A DNA stretch of 64,000 nucleotides from Halanaerobium sp. MA284_MarDTE_T2 (GTDB taxonomy: Bacteria > Bacillota > Halanaerobiia > Halanaerobiales > Halanaerobiaceae), in NCBI RefSeq assembly GCF_003337245.1, contig NZ_QPJE01000003.1, positions 62,001 to 126,000 of the forward strand, read 5' to 3'. A program made the translations under genes and the position numbers. Positions 52,745 to 60,432 of this stretch are shown here, piece by piece. Position 1 is the first letter of the stretch. The number at the start of each line of letters is the position of its first letter. Under the pieces are notes generated by a model. It saw only the letters and a list, made by a program, of their open reading frames with translations. It did no database searches and was not told where the DNA came from.

Positions 52745-53167
52745 ATGACAGAGAATAAGAAAAATTATGAAGAAAAAGGGAAAATAAAAATTGCCGATGA
52801 AGTTGTAAGCATTATTACAGGTCTTGCTGCTACAGAAGTAGAAGGTGTAGTTGGGATGAGTGGTGGTATTGCAGGCGGTATAGCAGATCTTCTGGGACGG
52901 AAAAATTTAAGCAAAGGTGTAAAAGTAGAAGTAACTGAAGAAACTGTGGAAGTGGATATTTTTGTTATTATCGAATATGGTAATTCTATTCCAGAAGTAG
53001 CCTGGGAAATTCAGAATAATGTAAAACAGGCGATTGAAGGAATGACAGGACTGGATGTTAAATCAGTTAATGTACATGTACAGGGTGTTAACTTTCCGGA
53101 TGAGGAAGAAGATCAGGTAGAAGAGGTTGAAGTAGAAGAGGTTGAAGAAGAAGTTGAAAAGGAATAG
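52745..53167 (+). CDS. Asp23/Gls24 family envelope stress protein
   Basis: 140 residues. The Asp23 core (IADEVVSIITGLAATEVEGVVGM ... NVHVQGVNF) is followed by a very acidic tail made of short Val/Glu repeats (EEVEVEEVEEEVEKE) encoded by near-repeats of GTAGAAGAGGTTGAA. Asp23 proteins are anchored beneath the membrane by AmaP, encoded next, and respond to cell wall stress. ATG after AAAGGAGG. Confidence 0.93.
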   Translation: MTENKKNYEEKGKIKIADEVVSIITGLAATEVEGVVGMSGGIAGGIADLLGRKNLSKGVKVEVTEETVEVDIFVIIEYGNSIPEVAWEIQNNVKQAIEGMTGLDVKSVNVHVQGVNFPDEEEDQVEEVEVEEVEEEVEKE

Positions 53168-53201
53168 TATTCCAGATTTGAAATAGACTGGAGGTTATCA
53201 G

Positions 53202-53741
53202 ATGAAGATAATTAATAATTTGATTTCATTTTTACTGGCATTAATAGTTATGGCAGTTTCTATAACTGTCTCACTTTACTTTTTTGGACTCCTATCTCAA
53301 TCAGCTGTACCTGATTTTTTTGCTGCTCTTTATGGAAGCTGGGAAGCAGGTATTGTAACTTTGATACTATTTCTGGCAGCTTCACTACTGCTTTACCCAT
53401 TTTTTATAAGCAAAAAAATTAAGTCAACCAGAATTATTAGCTCTGAAAGTGGAGATATAAGTATCACTATTTCTGCTCTGAAGAATCTTATTAGAGATAG
53501 AGTTATGATAAATAGAAAAATTGAAGATATTAGTATTGAAATAGAAGATATGCCAGAAGGAATTAATATTATCTTAAATGGAAATTTAACTGTGCCGGGA
53601 GATCTGCCGCATATTAGTCAGGAAATACAAAATGATTTAAAAGAACATGTTAAAGAAACTGTCGGTATAGATGTTAATAAAGTAGAAATTTTGATTCAGG
53701 ATGTAAAAAAGAAAAAAAAATTTCCCAGCACATCTGAATGA
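53202..53741 (+). CDS. amaP: AmaP family Asp23-anchoring membrane protein
   Basis: 179 residues with two N-terminal membrane helices (~8-30 and ~50-70) and a C-terminal Asp23-like cytoplasmic domain (ISITISALKNLIRDRV ... VNKVEILIQDV). In Staphylococcus AmaP holds Asp23 at the membrane. Between Asp23 and DUF2273 genes, as in many Firmicutes. Confidence 0.88.
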   Translation: MKIINNLISFLLALIVMAVSITVSLYFFGLLSQSAVPDFFAALYGSWEAGIVTLILFLAASLLLYPFFISKKIKSTRIISSESGDISITISALKNLIRDRVMINRKIEDISIEIEDMPEGINIILNGNLTVPGDLPHISQEIQNDLKEHVKETVGIDVNKVEILIQDVKKKKKFPSTSE

Positions 53742-53753
53742 GGTGGTTGATAA

Positions 53754-53990
53754 ATGGATAAAAAGGATTTTTATGATAACCTGTACCAGTTTTATTTTAA
53801 AAATCAGAGCAGAGTAATAGGTGCAGTGATAGGTTTTATAATAGGAATTTTAATTTTAAGTATTGGTTTTTTTAAAACATTACTTTTAGTGATAACTACC
53901 GGGTTGGGATATGTAATTGGCTCCAGGTGGAATATAGAAGAAGATATGAAAACACTAATCGATAAAATAATACCAGAAAGATTTAAATAG
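53754..53990 (+). CDS. DUF2273 small membrane protein
   Basis: 78 residues with two adjacent membrane helices (~20-36 and ~38-58; SRVIGAVIGFIIGILILSIG). DUF2273 proteins occur next to asp23/amaP and probably belong to the same membrane complex; no activity is known. AATGAGGTGG ribosome site in the end of amaP. Confidence 0.85.
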   Translation: MDKKDFYDNLYQFYFKNQSRVIGAVIGFIIGILILSIGFFKTLLLVITTGLGYVIGSRWNIEEDMKTLIDKIIPERFK

Positions 53991-54020
53991 AGTTTAGACT
54001 GGGAATGAGGTAATCAGGAA

Positions 54021-54419
54021 ATGAAAAAAAGCTCGCGCCACAGCCAGAGAATCTGGGCTCTCCAGATTCTCTATGGTCTTGATATTAAAAATAAATTCGA
54101 CAGAGAAAGTGTAGAAAATTACTGCAGGAACTTTCTGCGAAAAAAAGGTGTAGAGGAAGAAAATTATACTTTTAAACTGGTAAAAGGTATTAGTTCACAG
54201 ATAGAAATACTGGATGCAAATATTAATAAATATGCTATTGACTGGAAGGTGGACAGAATGCCAGTGGTGGATAGAAATATTATGCGAATTGCCATCTATG
54301 AAATAAAGAATGATATACCGATTGGAGTTGCCATAAATGAAGCAGTGAGGATAGCAAAAAAATTTGGAGATGATGATTCACCTTCTTTTATTAATGGAAT
54401 ACTAGCAAAAATTAAATAA
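54021..54419 (+). CDS. nusB: Transcription antitermination factor NusB
   Basis: 132 residues. Arg-rich start SRHSQRIWALQILYGLD and the conserved core WKVDRMPVVDRNIMRIAIYEI, DIPIGVAINEAVRIAKKFGDD. Binds boxA RNA with S10 in rRNA antitermination. ATG with GAATGAGG upstream, 30 nt after DUF2273. Confidence 0.95.
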   Translation: MKKSSRHSQRIWALQILYGLDIKNKFDRESVENYCRNFLRKKGVEEENYTFKLVKGISSQIEILDANINKYAIDWKVDRMPVVDRNIMRIAIYEIKNDIPIGVAINEAVRIAKKFGDDDSPSFINGILAKIK

Positions 54420-54433
54420 ATTGGTTAAATTGC

Positions 54434-54462
54434 TTGACTTTTATAAAAACTTATAGTAGTAT
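54434..54462 (+). promoter_or_regulatory. Promoter of the zinc-ribbon small gene
   Basis: TTGACT (54434-54439), 17-bp spacer, TAGTAT (54457-54462); about 60 nt before the GTG start. Confidence 0.6.
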
Positions 54463-54522
54463 AAATATAGATAATAAAGTGAAGCAATTCACAAATTTAA
54501 TTTATATAAGGAGGTGTCTGAA

Positions 54523-54675
54523 GTGAAGTGTAGAGTTTGTGGTGCAGAAACTAATAGCAGCCGTACATTGTGTTCTAAATGTCATGAAGAGATAGAGCTG
54601 CTTTCCAGTAGATATACAGAAGAAAGAGGAAAGATTAATCTTGATTTTAGTGATCATCATTTTTTCAGTAGATAA
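54523..54675 (+). CDS. Small zinc-ribbon protein (50 aa), unknown function
   Basis: GTG start after AAGGAGGTG. The peptide has two CxxC pairs (MKCRVCGAE and TLCSKCHEE) with a 10-residue spacer, a standard mini zinc ribbon, followed by a charged helix and an HH-containing tail. It has its own promoter and a strong terminator, so it is a discrete, probably well-expressed unit. I do not recognise a named family. Confidence 0.75.
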   Translation: MKCRVCGAETNSSRTLCSKCHEEIELLSSRYTEERGKINLDFSDHHFFSR

Positions 54676-54722
54676 AATATAATAAAAAAAATTTTACAAA
54701 AGTTTGTGATTATATTCACGAT

Positions 54723-54752
54723 AAAAAGAGAGGATTTCCTCTCTTTTTTTTC
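54723..54752 (+). terminator. Intrinsic terminator after zinc-ribbon gene
   Basis: AAAAAGAGAGGA (54723-54734), TT loop, TCCTCTCTTTTT and further T. The loop is very tight, so the inner pairs are likely open. Confidence 0.88.
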
Positions 54753-54847
54753 TTTATTTATAACTAATTTTATGGTATATTTTAATATAGTGAATTAAAA
54801 ATTAAATAGTTTTATAATTGATAATACATAAAAATGAGGTGTGTATA

Positions 54848-56056
54848 TTGAAATTATCTTCTCGAAACTCACTCATAAATAAATCACAGACAATTGCTGT
54901 CAGCAATCTTGCTTCAGATTTAAAAGCTGAAGGTGAAAATGTAATTAGTTTTGGAGCCGGAGAACCAGATTTCCCAACACCTGCTTATATCTGTAGTGCT
55001 GCTGATGAAGCAATGGAAAAAGGTTATACCCGCTATACTCCTGCAGAAGGGCTTAAAAAACTGCGTCAGGCCGCTGCTGATCGATTTGCAGATGATTATG
55101 GTTTTCGCTTTTCTGTAGATGAAATTATAGCATCAAATGGTGCCAAACAGGTACTTTATAATATATTTCAGACCCTTTTAGACTCAAAAGAAGAAGTGAT
55201 AATACCAAAACCTTACTGGGTTTCTTATCCTGAAATGGTAAAACTCGCCGATGGAGTACCGATTTTTGTTGAAGGTGAAAGAGAAAATCACTTTAAACTT
55301 ACTCCAAACTTGTTAAATAGTGCCATAACTGACAGGACAAAAGCTGTTATAGTAAATAATCCTTCCAATCCAGATGGTCGTGTTTATACAGAAAAAGAAC
55401 TGCTGGCCCTGTGTGAAGTAGTGGAAAAACATGATATATTACTAATTAGTGATGAAATTTACGAAAAATTTTTATTTGATGATTTAAATTTTAAATCTAT
55501 AATATCTCTGCGCCCCGATTTAAAGGATAACCTGTTTATAGTAAATGGAATGTCAAAAACATATTCAATGACAGGCTGGAGGCTTGGATTTGGGTTTGGC
55601 AATAAGGAACTTATTGCTAATATGTCTAAAATTCAAAGCCATTCAACATCCAATTCAAATTCAATTACACAGTATGCTTCCTTTAAAGCACTGCAGAATA
55701 GAAATCTCAACAGTTTAATAAAAGATAGGTGCAGAATATATGAAGAGAGAAGAGATAAAATGCTGGCTCATATGGATAAAGTAGAAGAGCTAAGCTATAT
55801 TAGACCCAATGGAGCTTTTTATCTTTTTGTTGACATATCTTCTGTGCTTGGTGGAAATTATAAGGGAGAAAAAATTACAGATTCTGTTCGTTTTGCAGAG
55901 GTGCTGCTGAGGGAAGAAAAAGTTGCAGTTGTGCCAGGAGCCGGTTTTGGTATGGATGATTATATAAGGATGTCTTTTGTACTGCCGGTAGAAGAAATAC
56001 TGGAAGGTATAGATAGAATAGATAGATTTGTAAAAAACTTTTCTAAAAAGAGGTGA
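54848..56056 (+). CDS. Class I/II aminotransferase (aspartate aminotransferase type)
   Basis: 402 residues from TTG 54848, with GAGGTG upstream; in-frame ATT/ATG 54818 has none. PLP fold type I: FGAGEPDFPTPAYI, YTPAEGLKKLRQA, NNPSNPDGRVY, SDEIYEKFLFDD and SKTYSMTGWRLGFGFG with the PLP-binding Lys (~236). Subgroup I-gamma/AspB. Transfers amino groups between aspartate and 2-oxoglutarate, or onto prephenate. The VIT1 gene starts 4 nt downstream. Confidence 0.92.
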   Translation: MKLSSRNSLINKSQTIAVSNLASDLKAEGENVISFGAGEPDFPTPAYICSAADEAMEKGYTRYTPAEGLKKLRQAAADRFADDYGFRFSVDEIIASNGAKQVLYNIFQTLLDSKEEVIIPKPYWVSYPEMVKLADGVPIFVEGERENHFKLTPNLLNSAITDRTKAVIVNNPSNPDGRVYTEKELLALCEVVEKHDILLISDEIYEKFLFDDLNFKSIISLRPDLKDNLFIVNGMSKTYSMTGWRLGFGFGNKELIANMSKIQSHSTSNSNSITQYASFKALQNRNLNSLIKDRCRIYEERRDKMLAHMDKVEELSYIRPNGAFYLFVDISSVLGGNYKGEKITDSVRFAEVLLREEKVAVVPGAGFGMDDYIRMSFVLPVEEILEGIDRIDRFVKNFSKKR

Positions 56057-56060
56057 CTTT

Positions 56061-56939
56061 ATGGGAGCTGAAAGTCTGGACAGGCAGGTAAAAGAAAAGC
56101 TTATAAAGATGCAGAAAGATGAAATCACTGAATACCATATCTACAAAAAACTTGCTTCCAAACTGGCAGGTGATGACAATGCAGAAGTGCTGAACGAAAT
56201 AGCAGAAGATGAGAAACGGCACTACAAAATCTGGGAGGAATATACCGGGATAAAAGTTAAGCCTTCCAGAATAAAAATATTTTTCTATTATTTTTTGGCC
56301 AGAATTTTTGGTATTACATTTGGTATTAAACTAATGGAGTTAGGGGAAGAATCTGCCCAGGAATCTTATTACAGAATTACAGATAGATTTGTAGAAGCAA
56401 AAACAGTCTTTGCAGAAGAAGATGAACATGAACATAAGCTGATCGCTATGCTGGAAGAAGAAAAATTGGAATATGCTGGATCCATTGTGCTGGGATTAAA
56501 TGATGCTCTGGTTGAGCTGACAGGTACTCTAGCAGGCCTGTCTTTTGCCATGCGTGAAACAGAGATTATCGCACTTGCTGGAAGCATTACAGGTATTGCC
56601 GCAGCCTTTTCTATGGCAGCTTCAGAATATCTTTCCACAAAAACAGAAGAGGGCGAAAACGCACTTAAAGCTTCTATATATACAGGAACAGCATATATTC
56701 TAACAGTAATAGTACTGGTTGTTCCATACCTAATTTTCAGCAGTTATATTACTGCTCTGGCAGTTACAATTCTTTCAGCGGTATTAATAATATTCATTTT
56801 CAACTTTTATATTTCTGTTGCAAAAGATTTAAATTTCAAAAGACGATTTATAGAGATGACTGTCATTAGTTTAGGTGTTGCTGCTTTTTCATTTATCATT
56901 GGATATTTTATAAGAATAGCATTTGGAATAGATATTTAA
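56061..56939 (+). CDS. Rubrerythrin-like ferritin domain fused to VIT1/CCC1 transporter
   Basis: 292 residues. Residues ~1-135: ferritin-like diiron domain with DEITEYHIYKKLA, AEDEKRHYKIW, EEDEHEHKLIAML (Glu/His ligands). Residues ~140-292: VIT1/CCC1 iron or manganese transporter with about five membrane helices, starting GSIVLGLNDALVELTGTLAG and containing AAFSMAASEYLSTK. It probably takes up Fe/Mn ions, possibly oxidising Fe(II), and exports or stores them. Resembles the MbfA type of membrane-bound ferritin. Good ribosome site AGAGGTG. Confidence 0.88.
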   Translation: MGAESLDRQVKEKLIKMQKDEITEYHIYKKLASKLAGDDNAEVLNEIAEDEKRHYKIWEEYTGIKVKPSRIKIFFYYFLARIFGITFGIKLMELGEESAQESYYRITDRFVEAKTVFAEEDEHEHKLIAMLEEEKLEYAGSIVLGLNDALVELTGTLAGLSFAMRETEIIALAGSITGIAAAFSMAASEYLSTKTEEGENALKASIYTGTAYILTVIVLVVPYLIFSSYITALAVTILSAVLIIFIFNFYISVAKDLNFKRRFIEMTVISLGVAAFSFIIGYFIRIAFGIDI

Positions 56940-57029
56940 AAAATTTTACTTTAATTTTTTTTAAAATTAATTTATTTAGATTTTTGAGAATTTGAGAATA
57001 TTTTAATATAAAAAGGGAGGAGATAGTAA

Positions 57030-57635
57030 TTGCAGAGCATTAATTATTTAAACAATGAATATCAGCCATCTAAAATTATATGTGTAGGCAGAAATTATGC
57101 TGAACATATAAAAGAACTCAATAATCAGAATCCAGAAGAACTTGTGCTTTTTTTGAAGCCCAATAGTTCTGTCAGCCGGGAGGTGAAATTACCTGAAGGC
57201 AGATGCAGATATGAGGGTGAAATATCTTTTTTAATGAAAAATGGAAAAATATCCGGAGTAGGATTTGGAATAGACTTGACTCTGGTTGATGTCCAGAACA
57301 GACTAAAAGAAAAGGGGCTGCCGTGGGAAAAGGCAAAGGCATTTAATGGTTCTGCAGTATTTTCAGATTTTGTAGAAGTTGAAGAAGTTAATAATTTAAG
57401 CTTAAAACTGTATCTTAATGATAAATTGTGTCAGGATGGTGGTATAGAGCTTATGATATATAAGCCGGCTGATATTATTGATGAGGTTAAAAAACATTTT
57501 AGTATTGAAGATTATGATATAATAATGAGTGGAACACCGAGTGGAGTAGGATTTTTAGAAAATAGAGATATTATAAGAGGAGAAATTTTTGCTGGGAAAG
57601 ATCTGCTTATTGCAGAAAAATGGCAGATTAAATAA
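57030..57635 (+). CDS. Fumarylacetoacetate hydrolase family protein
   Basis: 201 residues, shorter than full FAH but typical for the YcgM/acylpyruvase group. IICVGRNYAEHIKEL, FLKPNSSVS, RYEGEISFLM (metal Glu pair), WEKAKAFNGSAVFS, and MSGTPSGVGFLENRDII. Enzymes of the group hydrolyse acylpyruvates or decarboxylate oxaloacetate; substrate here unknown. TTG start after GGGAGGAG. Confidence 0.85.
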   Translation: MQSINYLNNEYQPSKIICVGRNYAEHIKELNNQNPEELVLFLKPNSSVSREVKLPEGRCRYEGEISFLMKNGKISGVGFGIDLTLVDVQNRLKEKGLPWEKAKAFNGSAVFSDFVEVEEVNNLSLKLYLNDKLCQDGGIELMIYKPADIIDEVKKHFSIEDYDIIMSGTPSGVGFLENRDIIRGEIFAGKDLLIAEKWQIK

Positions 57636-57640
57636 AAAAA

Positions 57641-57727
57641 TGGTGCGAAAGGAGGGATTCGAACCCTCACGGTCTTGCGACCACTAGACCCTGAACCTAG
57701 CGCGTCTGCCAATTCCGCCACTTTCGC
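57641..57727 (-). tRNA. tRNA-Leu (anticodon CAG)
   Basis: The minus strand folds into an 87-nt class II tRNA with acceptor GCGAAAG/CTTTCGC, discriminator A and encoded CCA (57643-57641). The anticodon arm is CTAGG-TTCAGGG-TCTAG, giving CAG (Leu, CUG). The variable arm is TGGTCGCAAGACCG-like (GGTC/GACC), and the T arm is GAGGGTTCGAATCCCTC. Confidence 0.95.
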
Positions 57728-57783
57728 ACTGACAAATAACATTTTAAATGAAAAATTTTTGTTTGTCAAGTATAAAATCAGTT

Positions 57784-58044
57784 AGGAGTTTCCCCAAAAT
57801 TTATTTTCAAGCTGCAAAAAGGGGGCTTTAGTCATCAACGAAATTTTTAGATTTATCTAAAACTCAATTCGGGTGTGAAATAGGGCACACTAATCAATGA
57901 GTCCTCCTGACTCATGATTAGCTCACTCCATCCTGTAGTTCAACCCTATTTCTTCCTTCATTTCGTTAAGATTCATTGACTAAAAATTTCAATATTCCTG
58001 CATCTCCCCTTTTTGCAGCAGTATATAAAAAATGGGGAAAGTCC
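57784..58044. repeat. Intergenic inverted-repeat element, most complete copy (E)
   Basis: The left 42 nt (57784-57825; GGAGTTTCCCC ... AAGCTGCAAAAAGGGGG) are an imperfect inverted copy of the right end (CCCCTTTTTGCAGC ... GGGGAAAGTCC, to 58044). Nested inside are TAGTCATCAACGAAAT / ATTTCGTTAAGATTCATTGA, TTTTAGATTTATCTAAAA, GAAATAGGG / CCCTATTTC and CTAATCAATGAGTC / GACTCATGATTAG. The whole element folds on itself. No ORF is inside. Between 58045 and nfnA lies a remnant frame, described in findings. Confidence 0.75.
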
Positions 58045-58174
58045 AGTAAAATCAGAGATATAGAAAAATGGTTGAATTAAGAAAAAATAAGAAATACAAA
58101 GTTCAGGGAGGATAAATACTTTAGACAGAGAACTGTTTATAAGAAATGCGCTAAAAGTGTATGGGGGGTAAATT

Positions 58175-59005
58175 ATGTACGAAATATTAGAAAAAGAAGT
58201 TTTAGCACCAACAATTAAGAAAGTCAAAGTAAAAGCACCACTTATTGCCAGAAAGACTGAGCCGGGAAATTTTATCATTCTTAGAGTTGATGAGAAGGGA
58301 GAAAGAATTCCGCTTACTGTAGCTGACCATGATGATAAAACTGGTGAAATAACTATTATCTTTCAGGAAGTAGGTTATTCTACCAAACTGCTGGGCAGTC
58401 TGGAAAAAGGAGATTATATCCAGGATATAGTTGGCCCACTGGGCCATCATATTAAAATGGAGGGTTACAAAAAAGTAGTACTTCTTGGTGGAGGTTCTGG
58501 AACAGCACTGCTGTACCCCAAGGTAAAAGGTTTTTACGAAATGGGAGCAGAAGTTATTACAATAACAGGAGCCAGAACTAAAAATCTTGTCATACTGGAA
58601 GAAGAACTGGACAATTATAGTGACAGGCTTTTTATTACAACAGATGATGGAAGCTATGGGCATCACGGATTTGTCACAGATGTACTGAAAGATCTCCTTG
58701 ATCAAGAAGATAATATAGATCTGGTCATTGCAATTGGACCTGTTCCGATGATGAGAGCTGTTGCTGATATGACCGAAGATTATGGTATAAAAACAATAGT
58801 CAGCTTAAATTCAATAATGGTTGATGGCACAGGCATGTGTGGAGCCTGCCGTGTTACAGTTGGTGGAGAAACCAAATTCACCTGTGTTGATGGACCAGCT
58901 TTTGATGGACACAAAGTTGATTTTGAAGAACTTATGAACAGATTAAGCTTTTATCAGGATGAAGAAGCACTTGCAGGAGAAATGGAAGAAGAGGTGAACG
59001 GATAA
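58175..59005 (+). CDS. nfnA: NfnA: ferredoxin-NADP+/NADH transhydrogenase small subunit
   Basis: 276 residues of the sulfide dehydrogenase beta/NfnA family: ferredoxin-reductase-like FAD domain (~1-95), NAD domain starting VVLLGGGSGTALLY (~108), IGPVPMMRAVADM, and C-terminal [2Fe-2S] Cys set in GTGMCGACRVTVGG and FTCVDGP. With NfnB it bifurcates electrons from NADPH to ferredoxin and NAD+, or the reverse. ATG after GGGGGG. Overlaps nfnB by one base. Confidence 0.93.
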   Translation: MYEILEKEVLAPTIKKVKVKAPLIARKTEPGNFIILRVDEKGERIPLTVADHDDKTGEITIIFQEVGYSTKLLGSLEKGDYIQDIVGPLGHHIKMEGYKKVVLLGGGSGTALLYPKVKGFYEMGAEVITITGARTKNLVILEEELDNYSDRLFITTDDGSYGHHGFVTDVLKDLLDQEDNIDLVIAIGPVPMMRAVADMTEDYGIKTIVSLNSIMVDGTGMCGACRVTVGGETKFTCVDGPAFDGHKVDFEELMNRLSFYQDEEALAGEMEEEVNG

Positions 59006-60417
59006 TGGCGTTGAAACCAAAGAAAACTCCGATGAAAGAACAGCCACCAGAAGAAAGAATAAATAATTTTGATGAAGTTCCCAGAGGATATTCTGATGAA
59101 GATGCAGCTTTAGAAGCAGAAAGGTGTTTACAGTGTAAACATCAGCCATGTGTTGACGGCTGCCCTGTAAGTGTACCGATTCCTCAGTTTATTCAGGCAG
59201 TTAAAGATGGGGATGTAATAAAAGCAAATCAGATTATTAAATCTAAAAATAATCTTCCTGCTGTATGTGGACGGGTATGTCCACAGGAAGAACAGTGTGA
59301 AGAAGTATGTGTAATGGGGATTAAAAATGAACCTGTAGCTATTGGAAGACTTGAAAGATATGTTGCAGATTATAATATGGATCGGGGAACTGATAAGGCT
59401 TCTAAAGAAGAAATAGAAAAGTATAGAATTCCTGAACTGGAAGGAAAAAAAGCAGCAGTAATAGGTGCAGGTCCTGCCGGCCTAACCGCTGCAGCTGATC
59501 TGGCTAAATACGGGTTTAAAGTGACTATATTTGAAGCCCTGCATGCTACAGGTGGAGTGCTCAGATATGGTATTCCAGAGTTCAGACTGCCTAAAGCTAT
59601 TGTTGATGAAGAAGTTGAAGGCATAAAAAATCTTGGTGTTGATATTCAGCTTAATGTTGTAGTTGGAAAAACTATTACCATCGATGAACTTTTTGCAGAT
59701 GGATATGAAGCAGTATTTATTGGTACAGGTGCAGGCCTGCCCAAGTTTATGAATATTCCTGGAGAGAATTTGAATGGAGTTTATTCTGCCAATGAGTTTT
59801 TAACAAGAGTAAACCTTATGAAGGCATATAAGTATCCAGAATATAAAACACCCATTAAAGTACAGGATAAAGTTGCTGTAGTTGGTGGGGGAAATGTTGC
59901 CATGGATGCAGCAAGAACAGCTAGAAGACTGGGAGCAGAAAAGGTATATATAGTTTACCGTCGGGCAGAAGAACAGATGCCGGGAAGAGATGAAGAAATT
60001 GAACATGCAAAAGAAGAAGGAATTATCTTTAAACTGCTGAATAATCCAGTTGCCATACATGGGAAAAATGGTAGAGTTGATAAAATGGAATGTATTCAGA
60101 TGGAGCTTGGAGAAAAGGATTCATCAGGCAGGAGACGCCCAATCCCTATTGAGGGTTCAAACTGGATGCTTGATTTAGACACAGTAATTATAGCTATTGG
60201 TCAGAGCCCCAATCCAATGCTTACTAAAAACACTAAAGATTTAGAAACAGAATCATGGGGTGGAATTATTACCGATGAAAACTTGAAAACCAGCCGTGCA
60301 GGTGTATATGCCGGCGGAGATGTTGTAACCGGAGCTGCAACTGTAATTAAAGCAATGGGTGCAGGCAAAAAAGCGGCAGAAAATATTAAGGAATATGTTC
60401 TAAATAAAAATAAATAG
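59005..60417 (+). CDS. nfnB: NfnB: NADPH-dependent transhydrogenase large subunit (GltD-like)
   Basis: 470 residues. N-terminal two-[4Fe-4S] domain (ERCLQCKHQPCVDGCPVSVP, VCGRVCPQEEQCEEVCV), then two dinucleotide folds: AVIGAGPAGLTAAADLAKYG (~157) and VAVVGGGNVAMDAARTARRL (~295), and a C-terminal FAD motif GVYAGGDVVTGAATVIKAMG. It is the L-FAD bifurcating subunit of Nfn, long annotated as glutamate synthase small chain; no gltB is present. ATGA-type overlap with nfnA. Confidence 0.93.
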   Translation: MALKPKKTPMKEQPPEERINNFDEVPRGYSDEDAALEAERCLQCKHQPCVDGCPVSVPIPQFIQAVKDGDVIKANQIIKSKNNLPAVCGRVCPQEEQCEEVCVMGIKNEPVAIGRLERYVADYNMDRGTDKASKEEIEKYRIPELEGKKAAVIGAGPAGLTAAADLAKYGFKVTIFEALHATGGVLRYGIPEFRLPKAIVDEEVEGIKNLGVDIQLNVVVGKTITIDELFADGYEAVFIGTGAGLPKFMNIPGENLNGVYSANEFLTRVNLMKAYKYPEYKTPIKVQDKVAVVGGGNVAMDAARTARRLGAEKVYIVYRRAEEQMPGRDEEIEHAKEEGIIFKLLNNPVAIHGKNGRVDKMECIQMELGEKDSSGRRRPIPIEGSNWMLDLDTVIIAIGQSPNPMLTKNTKDLETESWGGIITDENLKTSRAGVYAGGDVVTGAATVIKAMGAGKKAAENIKEYVLNKNK

Positions 60418-60432
60418 AAAGTTTTGATAAAA

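Noticed and set aside
58202-58705. Minus-strand 167-codon frame opposite nfnA
   Set aside because: Entirely within a conserved enzyme gene on the other strand; no independent support.
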